Assembly (NCBI GenBank): GCA_963792075.1
Contig: CAWBUW010000012.1
Coordinates: 372,001 to 436,000, forward strand
Reading direction: 5' to 3'
Source: CAWBUW01 sp963792075
GTDB lineage: Bacteria; Chloroflexota; Anaerolineae; Anaerolineales; UBA4823
Length of the DNA: 64,000 bases
Below the pieces are notes generated by a model. That model was given only the letters and a program-made list of their open reading frames with translations. It made no database searches and was not told the DNA's origin. This document shows, piece by piece, positions 1 through 6,769 of this stretch. The first letter of the stretch is position 1. Every line of letters starts with the position of its first letter. The translations under genes were made by a program, and so were the position numbers.

Positions 1-1
1 C

Positions 2-715
2 GCCTTTGGCGCGGCCTTTAAGAACCTGGCGTTGGGCTGCATGGTGGGCGAGACGCGCGGCGCGATGCACGATGCCATGCACTACGATCCGTACTGGTTC
101 CCAGAAAAATGCCCTGACCCGGCGCAAGCATTGCAGCAGATCGTGGCAGCCTGCCCGTTTGAAGCTGTGGTGGAAGACAAAGAACATCCCGGCCAGGCGC
201 ACCTGCACATGGAACAGTGCAATCAATGTGGGCGCTGCCTGCGCGTTGCGCCGCCCGGCAGCCTGAAAATTGACCCCGTAAACTTCAGCACATTCCAGGA
301 AGCTTGCGCAATTTCGGTCAGCGTGAGCCTTTCGACTTTTGCACCGGGAAAAGCGACGCATATCAACCTGGCAACTCATATGACGCCGGTCTGCGATTGT
401 TTCGGGTTCACTTCCATGCCAATTTTGCCAGATGCGGGAGTCTTCGGCTCGGATGATATCGTAGCGCTGGATCGGGCGACCCTGGATGTTATCGCCCAGA
501 CCAGGTTGATCGAAGAAAACATCCCCACCACCATGGAAGTTCACACTCGCGAGGGACACCCCTTCCGCTGGCTGCACGGGCCGTTGAAAGACCCCTACTT
601 GGTAACCGAGTATGGTGAAAAGCTAGGCCTGGGCAGCCATGAATACGAACTGGTGGATGTGCTGCCGGTAGAGAAACCAGAACGTGCCTCGATGCCGTAC
701 ATTGCGGCGAAGTAA
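2..715 (+). CDS. DUF362-family iron-sulfur protein, C-terminal part
   Basis: The open frame enters from the left edge, so only about the last 237 residues are present and the true start is outside the window. The first residues, AFGAAFKNLALGC, match the conserved glycine-rich stretch of DUF362 proteins. A later CNQCGRCLRV motif is a cysteine cluster able to hold an Fe-S centre. Further cysteines occur in PVCDCFGF. Family members are often linked to iron-sulfur or redox functions, but the reaction is not known and I do not assign one. The next gene, on the same strand, starts 75 nt after the stop, with a perfect hairpin in the gap. The family call is fairly sure; the function is not. Confidence 0.75.
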   Translation, partial: AFGAAFKNLALGCMVGETRGAMHDAMHYDPYWFPEKCPDPAQALQQIVAACPFEAVVEDKEHPGQAHLHMEQCNQCGRCLRVAPPGSLKIDPVNFSTFQEACAISVSVSLSTFAPGKATHINLATHMTPVCDCFGFTSMPILPDAGVFGSDDIVALDRATLDVIAQTRLIEENIPTTMEVHTREGHPFRWLHGPLKDPYLVTEYGEKLGLGSHEYELVDVLPVEKPERASMPYIAAK

Positions 716-724
716 AATAATCGT

Positions 725-767
725 TTGAGGTAGCTTGCGCCGGCAAAGCCGGCGCAAGCTACCTCAA
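725..767. repeat. Perfect intergenic hairpin (20-bp arms, 3-nt loop)
   Basis: Arms 725-744 and 748-767 are exact reverse complements around the loop AAA, with a G+C-rich tip (CCGGC/GCCGG). It starts 9 nt after the upstream stop and ends 23 nt before the next ATG. No T-run follows it on the plus strand, so it does not look like a standard intrinsic terminator. It belongs to the set of long hairpins seen across this window. Confidence 0.9.
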
Positions 768-790
768 TAACAAGAATCCCCGCATATAAA

Positions 791-2536
791 ATGCCATATC
801 TGGACTTGCTCAAAAATCATATCGACATTACCCGGCTGCCTTTTAGTGATCGAGGCTCCCGCCTCCTGATCTTTCGGTCACCCGGCCCGAGTCGTTTATA
901 TGTCAAATTGGCCGAACGATTGACCGGGATCGAACCTGGTATTGAGGCGTATTTAAACCGCCCGCCTTTTATCACAGACCTCTGCCTGATCGACGGGCAG
1001 GGTTCACCCCTGGAATTTGAGTTAACCACTACCCCCTATCTTCTAACATTTCACACGCAGTTGGGCGATTTCCGGCTCGTATTCCAGAACGAGCGAACCC
1101 TGGCATGGCAAGTACCCCCGGACGTAAAGGCTGGTTTGAGTCTGCACGTGTCCCCCCAGTTTTGGCAAGCAACCCAGGATGGCGGCACGTTCAAATCCAT
1201 TCGCAACGTCAGCTATCGTACAAATGGCCCCATCGAACTCAATCAAATCACCCCGGAAAAGGGTGGGTATTCCGTCCGGCTGATCGTTTCAGCGCAACAG
1301 GACTGCACCATCACGCTTTCCATTTACCCGGAGATTGAGACAGGTAGCGATTTCCAGCCTTTTTCGCAGTCGTTGGCAGATTCTAAGAAACGATGGGAAG
1401 AATGGTTTGACCGGATTCCTCCCGTAGCAGAACCCTATCGCCGTACCTATGCGCTCGCCTGGTGGGTGATGGCAAACAATCTCATCAGCCCCCAGGGGCA
1501 CGTACTCTACGAGTCGATCGCGCCATCGAAGATCTCTTACGTCGGCCTGTGGTGCTGGGACAATGCCATGCACTCCCTGGCATATCGTCACGTGGATGCC
1601 AACCTGGCCCGCAATCAAATCCGCAGCTTTTTAGACCACCAACTGCCGAACGGAATGCTGCCGGATGCGATATTCGATGAAGGCGTTGTCTCAACGATCG
1701 ATCATCCGATCGTTGGAGAAGTGACCAAACCGCCCCTCTTTGCCTGGGCAGCCCTTAAGCTTCACGAGACCAATCCCGACCTGGAATTTTTAAAAGAAAT
1801 TTACCGTCCACTGGTCCGCTCGAATGCCTGGTGGCTGCAGATGAATGATGAGGATGGGGATGGCCTGATCCAATATAACCACCCTTACTCGTCTGGCCTG
1901 GATGATAGCCCGCTTTGGGATTATGGCATGCCGGTGGAATCACCGGACATCAATACCTATTTGTGTATCCAAATGAGTTCGCTGGCCGAGATCGCCGAAA
2001 AGCTGGGGCTGGTTTCAGAATGCTCGATGTGGCGCAAGCGTGCCTCCGCCATCGTAAAACGCATGATTTACGATTTGTGGGATGAACAGGCGGGCATCTT
2101 TTGGGCATTGCGCAATGAAGAACGTATCCCGGTGGTGACCCCCTTCAACTTGTATCCTCTTTGGACCGGTCAATTACCCGCCGAGATCCGCAACCGCCTG
2201 ATCGCCCACCTGACCAACCCCGAGGAATTTTGGGGGGAGTTCCCTATCCCCACGGTTGCCAAAAACGACCCCCATTACGATCCGGATACCATGTGGCGCG
2301 GCCCAATCTGGGTGAATATCAACTATTTCTTTATCGAGGCACTCCACCAGGTTGGCGAACACGAATTGGCAGCCACGCTGCGCCAAAAAACGCTGAACCT
2401 GATGATGGGTAACAACGTGATCGCGGAATATTACAACCCCGAGACCGGTAAAATCCCAGAAAAAGCCGCCTCCGCTTTTGGATGGTCCGCGGCAGTATTT
2501 ATTGACCTGGCGATCCAGGCCAGCAGTCAAGGATAA
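791..2536 (+). CDS. GH63/MGH1-type glycoside hydrolase
   Basis: A 581-residue protein with an all-helical (alpha/alpha)6-barrel glycosidase pattern in its second half. Recognisable blocks are WCWDNAMHSLAYR, QLPNGMLPDAIFDEG, SGLDDSPLWD and EYYNPETG. In GH63 and related mannosylglycerate or trehalase-like enzymes the Asp of the SGxDDSP block is the general acid (Asp371 or 372 here). The Glu before YYNP (Glu546) fits the second catalytic carboxylate. The N-terminal 200 residues look like a beta-sandwich domain. No signal peptide is seen, so a cytoplasmic role on an oligosaccharide or glycosyl-glycerate is likely. The substrate cannot be named from sequence. No clear Shine-Dalgarno precedes ATG 791, which follows ATATAAA directly. 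Confidence 0.75.
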   Translation: MPYLDLLKNHIDITRLPFSDRGSRLLIFRSPGPSRLYVKLAERLTGIEPGIEAYLNRPPFITDLCLIDGQGSPLEFELTTTPYLLTFHTQLGDFRLVFQNERTLAWQVPPDVKAGLSLHVSPQFWQATQDGGTFKSIRNVSYRTNGPIELNQITPEKGGYSVRLIVSAQQDCTITLSIYPEIETGSDFQPFSQSLADSKKRWEEWFDRIPPVAEPYRRTYALAWWVMANNLISPQGHVLYESIAPSKISYVGLWCWDNAMHSLAYRHVDANLARNQIRSFLDHQLPNGMLPDAIFDEGVVSTIDHPIVGEVTKPPLFAWAALKLHETNPDLEFLKEIYRPLVRSNAWWLQMNDEDGDGLIQYNHPYSSGLDDSPLWDYGMPVESPDINTYLCIQMSSLAEIAEKLGLVSECSMWRKRASAIVKRMIYDLWDEQAGIFWALRNEERIPVVTPFNLYPLWTGQLPAEIRNRLIAHLTNPEEFWGEFPIPTVAKNDPHYDPDTMWRGPIWVNINYFFIEALHQVGEHELAATLRQKTLNLMMGNNVIAEYYNPETGKIPEKAASAFGWSAAVFIDLAIQASSQG

Positions 2537-2562
2537 CCCAACTCTTAAGTGAATACCCCCCA

Positions 2563-2683
2563 GGGCGATTGCATCTGCCCTTCCGGGCAGGCGCAATCCC
2601 CAAAAATGGGGTTGGGGTGCTTGGCGGGGCTTCGCCCCACCCAAGCACCCCCAAATGCTTCCTCCAGTGGAGGGCAATCGCCC
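2563..2683. other. Multi-branched structured intergenic element
   Basis: A 10-bp outer stem (2563-2572 with 2674-2683, exact complement) encloses several nested hairpins. They are CTGCCC/GGGCAG at 2575-2590, CCCC/GGGG at 2598-2611, an 11-bp stem 2614-2624 with 2641-2651 capped by GGGGC-TTC-GCCCC, and CCTCC/GGAGG at 2661-2673. It fills the gap between the glycosidase and the next gene and has no convincing reading frame. It could be a structured RNA, a mobile palindromic repeat or a processing site. I know no named family with this layout. Confidence 0.6.
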
Positions 2684-2801
2684 AAATGCGATTACCCTAG
2701 AATACACCTGGATCGAAGGCACGACTAATCCAACTGAAGTATAATGATACTATCGCGGTTAAAACCATATTTCAGATGAGAAATCTCGAAAAGGAGTGAA
2801 A

Positions 2802-3386
2802 ATGACCGACGAAAAGAAAAAGAAAAGCATCTTCGATAAGGCTATAGATGCTTTAACCGATCGTGACGAAAAAGAGGCCGCAGCGAAAGCGGCCGCTGAT
2901 GCGGCGAAAATCGCTGCGGATCAAGCAGCTTTTCAGAAAGCTGCAGCCGAAAATGCTGCCCGCTTAAAAGCCGCCGCAGACAAAGCTGCGGCTGATAAAG
3001 TCGCCGCCGATAAAGCGGCTGCAGAAAGAGCGGCCGCGATGAAAGCGGCGGCCGATAAAGCCGCTGCTGATAGAGCAGCAGCGGTTGAAAAAGCGCGCGC
3101 TGCAGGTGCAGCAGCACTCCAGGCCTCGGTGGAAAAAGCTGCCGCCGAAAAAGCGGCTGCGATGAGAGCCGCCGCGCCCAAGAAAGGTATTGTTGCCGCT
3201 CGAAGTCTGCACATTCGCAAGGATCACAGCACCAGCGCGTTAGGTGTTGGTGGACTGGTAGCAGGCAATGAAGTAACCATCCTGGAAACCTGGACTGATG
3301 GAAAGAATACCTGGGCAAAACTAGGGCCTGACCAATGGTCTGCGATAGTCTACAACGGCGAAACCTATATCAAACTTGTAGAATAA
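2802..3386 (+). CDS. Ala/Lys-rich coiled-coil protein with C-terminal SH3-like domain
   Basis: A 194-residue protein. Residues about 25-125 are a highly charged Ala-Lys-Asp-Glu helix built from loose repeats such as AAADKAAAD. The last 65 residues (VAARSLHIRKDH... to YIKLVE) resemble a bacterial SH3 domain: alternating beta-strand pattern, WTDGKNTWAKL and a terminal TYIKL strand. ATG 2802 is chosen because AAGGAG sits 5 nt upstream; an in-frame GTG at 2796 lies inside that ribosome site. No signal peptide is visible, although such proteins are often envelope- or stress-associated. TATAAT at 2739-2744 is a possible -10 box. A strong terminator follows the gene. The domain call is moderate and the role is unknown. 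Confidence 0.7.
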   Translation: MTDEKKKKSIFDKAIDALTDRDEKEAAAKAAADAAKIAADQAAFQKAAAENAARLKAAADKAAADKVAADKAAAERAAAMKAAADKAAADRAAAVEKARAAGAAALQASVEKAAAEKAAAMRAAAPKKGIVAARSLHIRKDHSTSALGVGGLVAGNEVTILETWTDGKNTWAKLGPDQWSAIVYNGETYIKLVE

Positions 3387-3410
3387 TTCATAACCGACCC
3401 TATACAAACG

Positions 3411-3453
3411 AAGAACAAGCCCCTCGGAACAAAATCCGGGGGGCTTGTTCTTT
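3411..3453 (+). terminator. Rho-independent terminator
   Basis: A 13-bp perfect stem AAGAACAAGCCCC (3411-3423) pairs with 3440-3452. It extends four more pairs, one of them G-T, around an 8-nt A-rich loop. A short T-rich end (TTCTTT) follows, 24 nt after the stop of the coiled-coil gene. Confidence 0.85.
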
Positions 3454-3600
3454 ATGATTGCTACTGTACCTCCAGACAGCCCGGCCTGGGTCTATTATGC
3501 CCTTTCACTGCTATCCATCATTCCGGTCTGGCTCAAGTTCAAAGTTAGTGGAGACATGTCCACGGGAAATGAGGATGACCCGGTAAATTCCCCGCATTAA
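3454..3600 (+). CDS. Possible small membrane protein (48 aa)
   Basis: ATG 3454 to TAA 3600 encodes 48 residues: a hydrophobic segment (VYYALSLLSIIPVWL, about residues 13-27) and an acidic, polar tail. It starts at the foot of the terminator and has no good ribosome site, so it may be chance. It is the only coding candidate in the 270-nt gap between the SH3 protein and the convergent methyltransferase gene. Confidence 0.2.
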   Translation: MIATVPPDSPAWVYYALSLLSIIPVWLKFKVSGDMSTGNEDDPVNSPH

Positions 3601-3657
3601 ACTGGGCTCATTGCAGACAATCTCGCAGGGGCTTCCTGCCTGGATATCCCCAATTTT

Positions 3658-4476
3658 TCATGGCTGCGTTCCCAGTCGGTAATGGAAAATGCCTGTCGAT
3701 TTCCCCAAGAGCGATATAGAGCCCATCCACCGGTAAGCATTCATACGCGGTTCAGGGTGGTCGAAGTAAAACCATTCTTCCAAAAGTGAGATTCCTTCTC
3801 CCCAAGTTTCTACATCTTTGCCATGTTTCAACTTCCAGTGAAGGCGAGCCCGGGTTCCAGACAGGGCCAGTTGAAGGTTATCCGCCCAGACAACAAATGG
3901 TGTATGTGCGTCGCAGACAAATTCAGCTCCGGGGAAGTAGTCGCGAAAGCTCAATACCAAGGATTTAACCTGCTCGGTTTCAAAATAGGGGAAGACACCT
4001 TCTGCAATAAAGAGAACTGGCAGTGGACGATAAGCTTCCAACACATCCAACCATGCTTCTTCAAACACAGAACCACTCAGGAGGTGATAGCGTTCGTTCT
4101 CGCTGCCGATGAGGCTCCGGCGCAAGGCAACCACCTCAGGCAAGTCAAGATCAAACCATATGACCCGTCCATTATCTACCCGTTCAAAGCGCGTGTCGAG
4201 GCCGCAACCGATATGGACGACAACCGCATCGGGGTTACGCTCCAGGAATTCCCGCACAAACCGGTCGAATTCTCTTACCCGCAGAATCAGGGCGACCTCA
4301 TCATGCCCTTGAAGCTTGTAATGCGAAAAATCGCAATCCAACTGCTGGACCATGGATACCGCGTTGTCATCCTTCATCATGGCATCCGGGCGTTGTGATT
4401 CAATGGCTCGCGTATAAAGCGTGATCAACAATGTCTCAGACACACCGTTCAATTTGGGGGAAGTTTTCTCGGACAT
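3658..4476 (-). CDS. SAM-dependent O-methyltransferase, leucine carboxyl methyltransferase (LCM) family
   Basis: A 272-residue class I methyltransferase. VVHIGCGLDTRFERV is the glycine-rich SAM-binding motif I with the GLDTR signature of the LCM/TcmP group. WFDLDLPEV is the acidic motif that holds the ribose hydroxyls, and FIAEGVFPYF is the conserved post-IV motif. Family members methylate small polyketide-like hydroxyls or C-terminal carboxyls; the acceptor here is unknown. The length is normal. It is the last of four methyltransferase-related genes on this strand. One of the other three (5181-5335) is a decayed member of the same family, which suggests local duplication. Confidence 0.85.
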   Translation of the reverse strand: MSEKTSPKLNGVSETLLITLYTRAIESQRPDAMMKDDNAVSMVQQLDCDFSHYKLQGHDEVALILRVREFDRFVREFLERNPDAVVVHIGCGLDTRFERVDNGRVIWFDLDLPEVVALRRSLIGSENERYHLLSGSVFEEAWLDVLEAYRPLPVLFIAEGVFPYFETEQVKSLVLSFRDYFPGAEFVCDAHTPFVVWADNLQLALSGTRARLHWKLKHGKDVETWGEGISLLEEWFYFDHPEPRMNAYRWMGSISLLGKSTGIFHYRLGTQP

Positions 4477-4552
4477 AATTTGGCTCCTGAATTGACTGGT
4501 TGGTATATCTTACGATCAGTCATGCTACACGCTCCTTTCGAAAAATCCACGC

Positions 4553-5176
4553 TCATCGCTTCAAGCGCGGGACAAACGCCGGGACGCGTTTGCAGTAATC
4601 CTGCCATACCTCACCAAATTCTTCCGCCAAAGCAGCTTCTTCACGCCGGGCGCGTAATGTGATCAGCGGGGCAAAGCAAGCAAACAGCCAAGTGGTCCAG
4701 GTGAAATAGATCAGCAAGCTGCCAAAGGCGGCAAGAATGATCCCGGTATACATCGGATGGCGCACGATGGCGAATGGTCCATAGGTAACCAACTGGTGGC
4801 CGGCGAACAACTGCGCGCCGAACCCGGTCGAGACAAAGTAATTTTTCCCCAGCGCCAGCCGCCCCCACAGAACGAAGGACATACCGGGAAAGTATAATAA
4901 TGATCCAATCGCCAGCATCCAGGCGCGGGTGAACGATGAAATCGTCCACGGCAAGGGAATCCAACCGAAGTAGCAGACGCCAAAAAACAGCACTGAAATG
5001 ATAAGATAAAACCACGGGGAGCGCAGCCAGGCGCCATTCCATCCGGTGGTGAGCCCTGCCGGCCTCCGAGTACCCCGCCAGATACCGTAGAGAAGAACCC
5101 CCAGCGTGGTAAACGCCAGCAGCCCCCCTAACGTGCGGATCAAGGTATCTACCCAGGCGATGGTAATGGTTTCCAT
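4553..5176 (-). CDS. Isoprenylcysteine carboxyl methyltransferase (ICMT/PEMT)-family membrane enzyme
   Basis: A 207-residue membrane protein with about five hydrophobic segments. The C-terminal signature is typical of ICMT and phospholipid methyltransferases: LVTYGPFAIVRHPMYTGIIL (RHPxY) and, near the end, RARREEAALAEEFGEVWQDYCKRVPAF, with the paired acidic residues of the SAM site. Bacterial members methylate lipid or small hydrophobic acceptors; no prenylated protein substrate need be assumed. GAGGTG lies 7 nt before ATG 5176. The gene begins only 4 nt after the original stop of the decayed methyltransferase gene upstream, so the two were once a tight operon. Confidence 0.85.
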   Translation of the reverse strand: METITIAWVDTLIRTLGGLLAFTTLGVLLYGIWRGTRRPAGLTTGWNGAWLRSPWFYLIISVLFFGVCYFGWIPLPWTISSFTRAWMLAIGSLLYFPGMSFVLWGRLALGKNYFVSTGFGAQLFAGHQLVTYGPFAIVRHPMYTGIILAAFGSLLIYFTWTTWLFACFAPLITLRARREEAALAEEFGEVWQDYCKRVPAFVPRLKR

Positions 5177-5180
5177 GAGC

Positions 5181-5335
5181 TTACACCTCAGCGATCACAA
5201 TCCCGTAGCCGCCAGCCACTTTACGCCCAGCATTCTTGCCGGTGAAATAAGCCGCTCGTTAGCAGGCTTTTCACTCTCCTCCGCACGAGCAATGGCAATA
5301 CCGGCAGCAGTCAGGCTGGATTGATTTTTGCGCAT
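5181..5335 (-). pseudogene. LCM-family methyltransferase reduced to its two ends by an internal deletion
   Basis: A strong AAGGAGG site 7 nt before ATG 5335 starts a frame reading MRKNQSSLTAAGIAIARAEE and then SEKPANER, the usual N-terminus of LCM/TcmP-type methyltransferases. It then reaches a stop at 5195 after 46 codons. In another frame the same stretch encodes AAYFTGKNAGRKVAGGYG followed by IVIAEV and TAA at 5181-5183, which looks like the C-terminus of the same family. So about 28 N-terminal codons are joined out of frame to about 24 C-terminal codons, with roughly 200 codons missing. The ends are seen directly; the family assignment of such short pieces is inference, supported by the intact relative at 3658-4476. 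Confidence 0.6.
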
Positions 5336-5353
5336 TGGATGCCCTCCTTGGGA

Positions 5354-6256
5354 TTACGGCTTTCTGAATTCGATGCAGTACATCCAGCCGTTCCACACGT
5401 CAAAGACGCGCACTTCTTGCATCTCAGGAGGTACCAGATCCACGGGCGCCACGACGGTTTCGCGGTGCATCCCTGCCGTTTGCTTGAAGCTGGGCACGAA
5501 GCGCTCGTAGGCTTGTGCGCCTTTCTCGTTCTCATCACAAATCAGGATGCGCGCCCCTGGCCTGGCCACGCGGATCATCTCCTCAATGGCCTTCTTCTTG
5601 TTATTGAAAAAGTTGATCCCGCCGATGTGGAAGACGCCATCAAAGGTGCAATCCAGGTAGGGTAGCTGCTCGGCGTTCCCCAGTTGGAGCTGGATACCCC
5701 ATCCCTGATGGGCGACGTATTCCCGGCAGCGGCTCAACTGACCGAGAGAGATGTCCAGCCCGTAGATTTCACCTAAGTCGGAGCGCCCGACCAGGTAAGG
5801 CAGGTTCACGCCCGGGCCGATGGACACTTCCAGGACACGCCCCCCCTTGGGCTGCAGGCGGTCGGTGACTTCTCGTCGCGCCTGCTCTTCGCTCATTCCG
5901 ATATAGGCGAAGGCAACTAATGAGAATGCGCGATATCCCCAGGAGAACCAGTCATACATGCCCGCGAAACGCTTGTTCCAGCCGGTCAGTTCTTCGGTCT
6001 GGATGAAGTGTGTGATTCCGTCCACAACCGGGTAATCTTTTTGGCAGGTTGGGCAGTGGTACCCCTCTCCCACTGGGGAAGGGACAATGACGAGAGTTCC
6101 GCGACAGTTAGGACAGGCCAGCACATCCAGGGCAGGGCGGCGCTGCTTTTGCCAGGCTGATCCCTCGGCGCGCCAGCGGCGCTGTCGCCTGACCAGGGCA
6201 AGGCTCAAGGCTCCAAGGGTCAAGCCGGCCGCGAACCATAGATTCTTTTTTTTCAT
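5354..6256 (-). CDS. Membrane-anchored methyltransferase with N-terminal zinc ribbon
   Basis: A 300-residue protein. Residues 6-22 are hydrophobic (a likely membrane anchor), followed by a basic stretch. Cys48, Cys51, Cys68 and Cys71 (ACPNC...HCPTC) form a Trm112-like zinc ribbon. The rest is a class I methyltransferase: VLEVSIGPGVNLPYL (motif I), GEIYGLDIS (motif II) and QLPYLDCTFDGVFHIGGINF. It starts 48 nt after the repaired stop of the ArsR-type regulator with the site GAGAGGAACT, so the two are likely co-transcribed. The ArsR neighbour might suggest ArsM-like arsenite methylation, but the cysteines conserved in ArsM are not evident. The substrate is open. Confidence 0.8.
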   Translation of the reverse strand: MKKKNLWFAAGLTLGALSLALVRRQRRWRAEGSAWQKQRRPALDVLACPNCRGTLVIVPSPVGEGYHCPTCQKDYPVVDGITHFIQTEELTGWNKRFAGMYDWFSWGYRAFSLVAFAYIGMSEEQARREVTDRLQPKGGRVLEVSIGPGVNLPYLVGRSDLGEIYGLDISLGQLSRCREYVAHQGWGIQLQLGNAEQLPYLDCTFDGVFHIGGINFFNNKKKAIEEMIRVARPGARILICDENEKGAQAYERFVPSFKQTAGMHRETVVAPVDLVPPEMQEVRVFDVWNGWMYCIEFRKP

Positions 6257-6303
6257 AGTTCCTCTCTTTATTCACCTTCTCGAATTTTGCAGTTTTCCAA
6301 GGA

Positions 6304-6602
6304 TCAATCTTCTTGCACGTGCCTGACCCCTTGCTGGAACAGCGCAATGATATGCGGATCCTCCACGCTGTAAAAAACTTCTTTCCCGTCTCGCTGGATT
6401 TGACCAGACGCATCTGCCGCAGTCCGCGCATATGATGTGAGACGGCTGATTCGGTCACGTTGACCAGTCCCGCGAGCATCGTGACATTCATTTCCTGATC
6501 GATAATTGCGGAAAGAATGCGCACCCGGCTGGTGTCACTAAAAGCGCGGAATAATTCTGCTACGTGGGCTGCGGTATGTTCGTCTAAAATGGTCGGCTCC
6601 AT
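6304..6602 (-). pseudogene. ArsR/SmtB-family regulator with a one-base frameshift
   Basis: The frame from ATG 6602 (GGAG 9 nt upstream) encodes a winged-helix protein: VAELFRAFSDTSRVRILSAI, then the recognition region TMLAGLVNVTESAVSHHMRGLRQMRLV. The usual ending follows only after a frame change at the CCC of 6385-6387. With one extra C the protein continues GKEVFYSVEDPHIIALFQQG and VRHVQED, stopping at 6304. Uncorrected, it runs on as unrelated sequence into the next gene. A real frameshift and a sequencing error are both possible; the intact codons on both sides favour an error. No metal-binding cysteine pair is visible in the recognition helix, so the inducer is unknown. It likely represses itself and the downstream methyltransferase genes. 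Confidence 0.75.
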
Positions 6603-6625
6603 GTTTTCTATCTCCAACAAACATA

Positions 6626-6639
6626 TGAATAGCTATTCA
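6626..6639. promoter_or_regulatory. Palindromic operator, ArsR-type
   Basis: TGAATAGCTATTCA is a perfect 14-bp palindrome, 24 nt upstream of the regulator ATG at 6602. ArsR/SmtB regulators bind AT-rich dyads of the TGAA...TTCA kind. On the minus strand a TATGAT box with TTGTAC 18 nt further upstream lies just before it, so bound regulator would block transcription. The target is inferred from position. Confidence 0.6.
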
Positions 6640-6769
6640 GTTGTTTATAATATCATATCACAATTTTTTATTTGAGTACAACGAAAATTAGGGTTATACT
6701 CAAGTAGGGACAGAATTGCTCCCTTGTCGCCGAGTTCGCCCAATACTGGTTTCTGGATTGTTGCTTCTG

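Noticed and set aside
2842..3318. Arg/Leu-rich and Ala-rich frames opposite the coiled-coil gene
   Set aside because: They mirror the repetitive Ala/Lys codons on the other strand, and the plus-strand gene has a ribosome site and a recognisable SH3-like domain.
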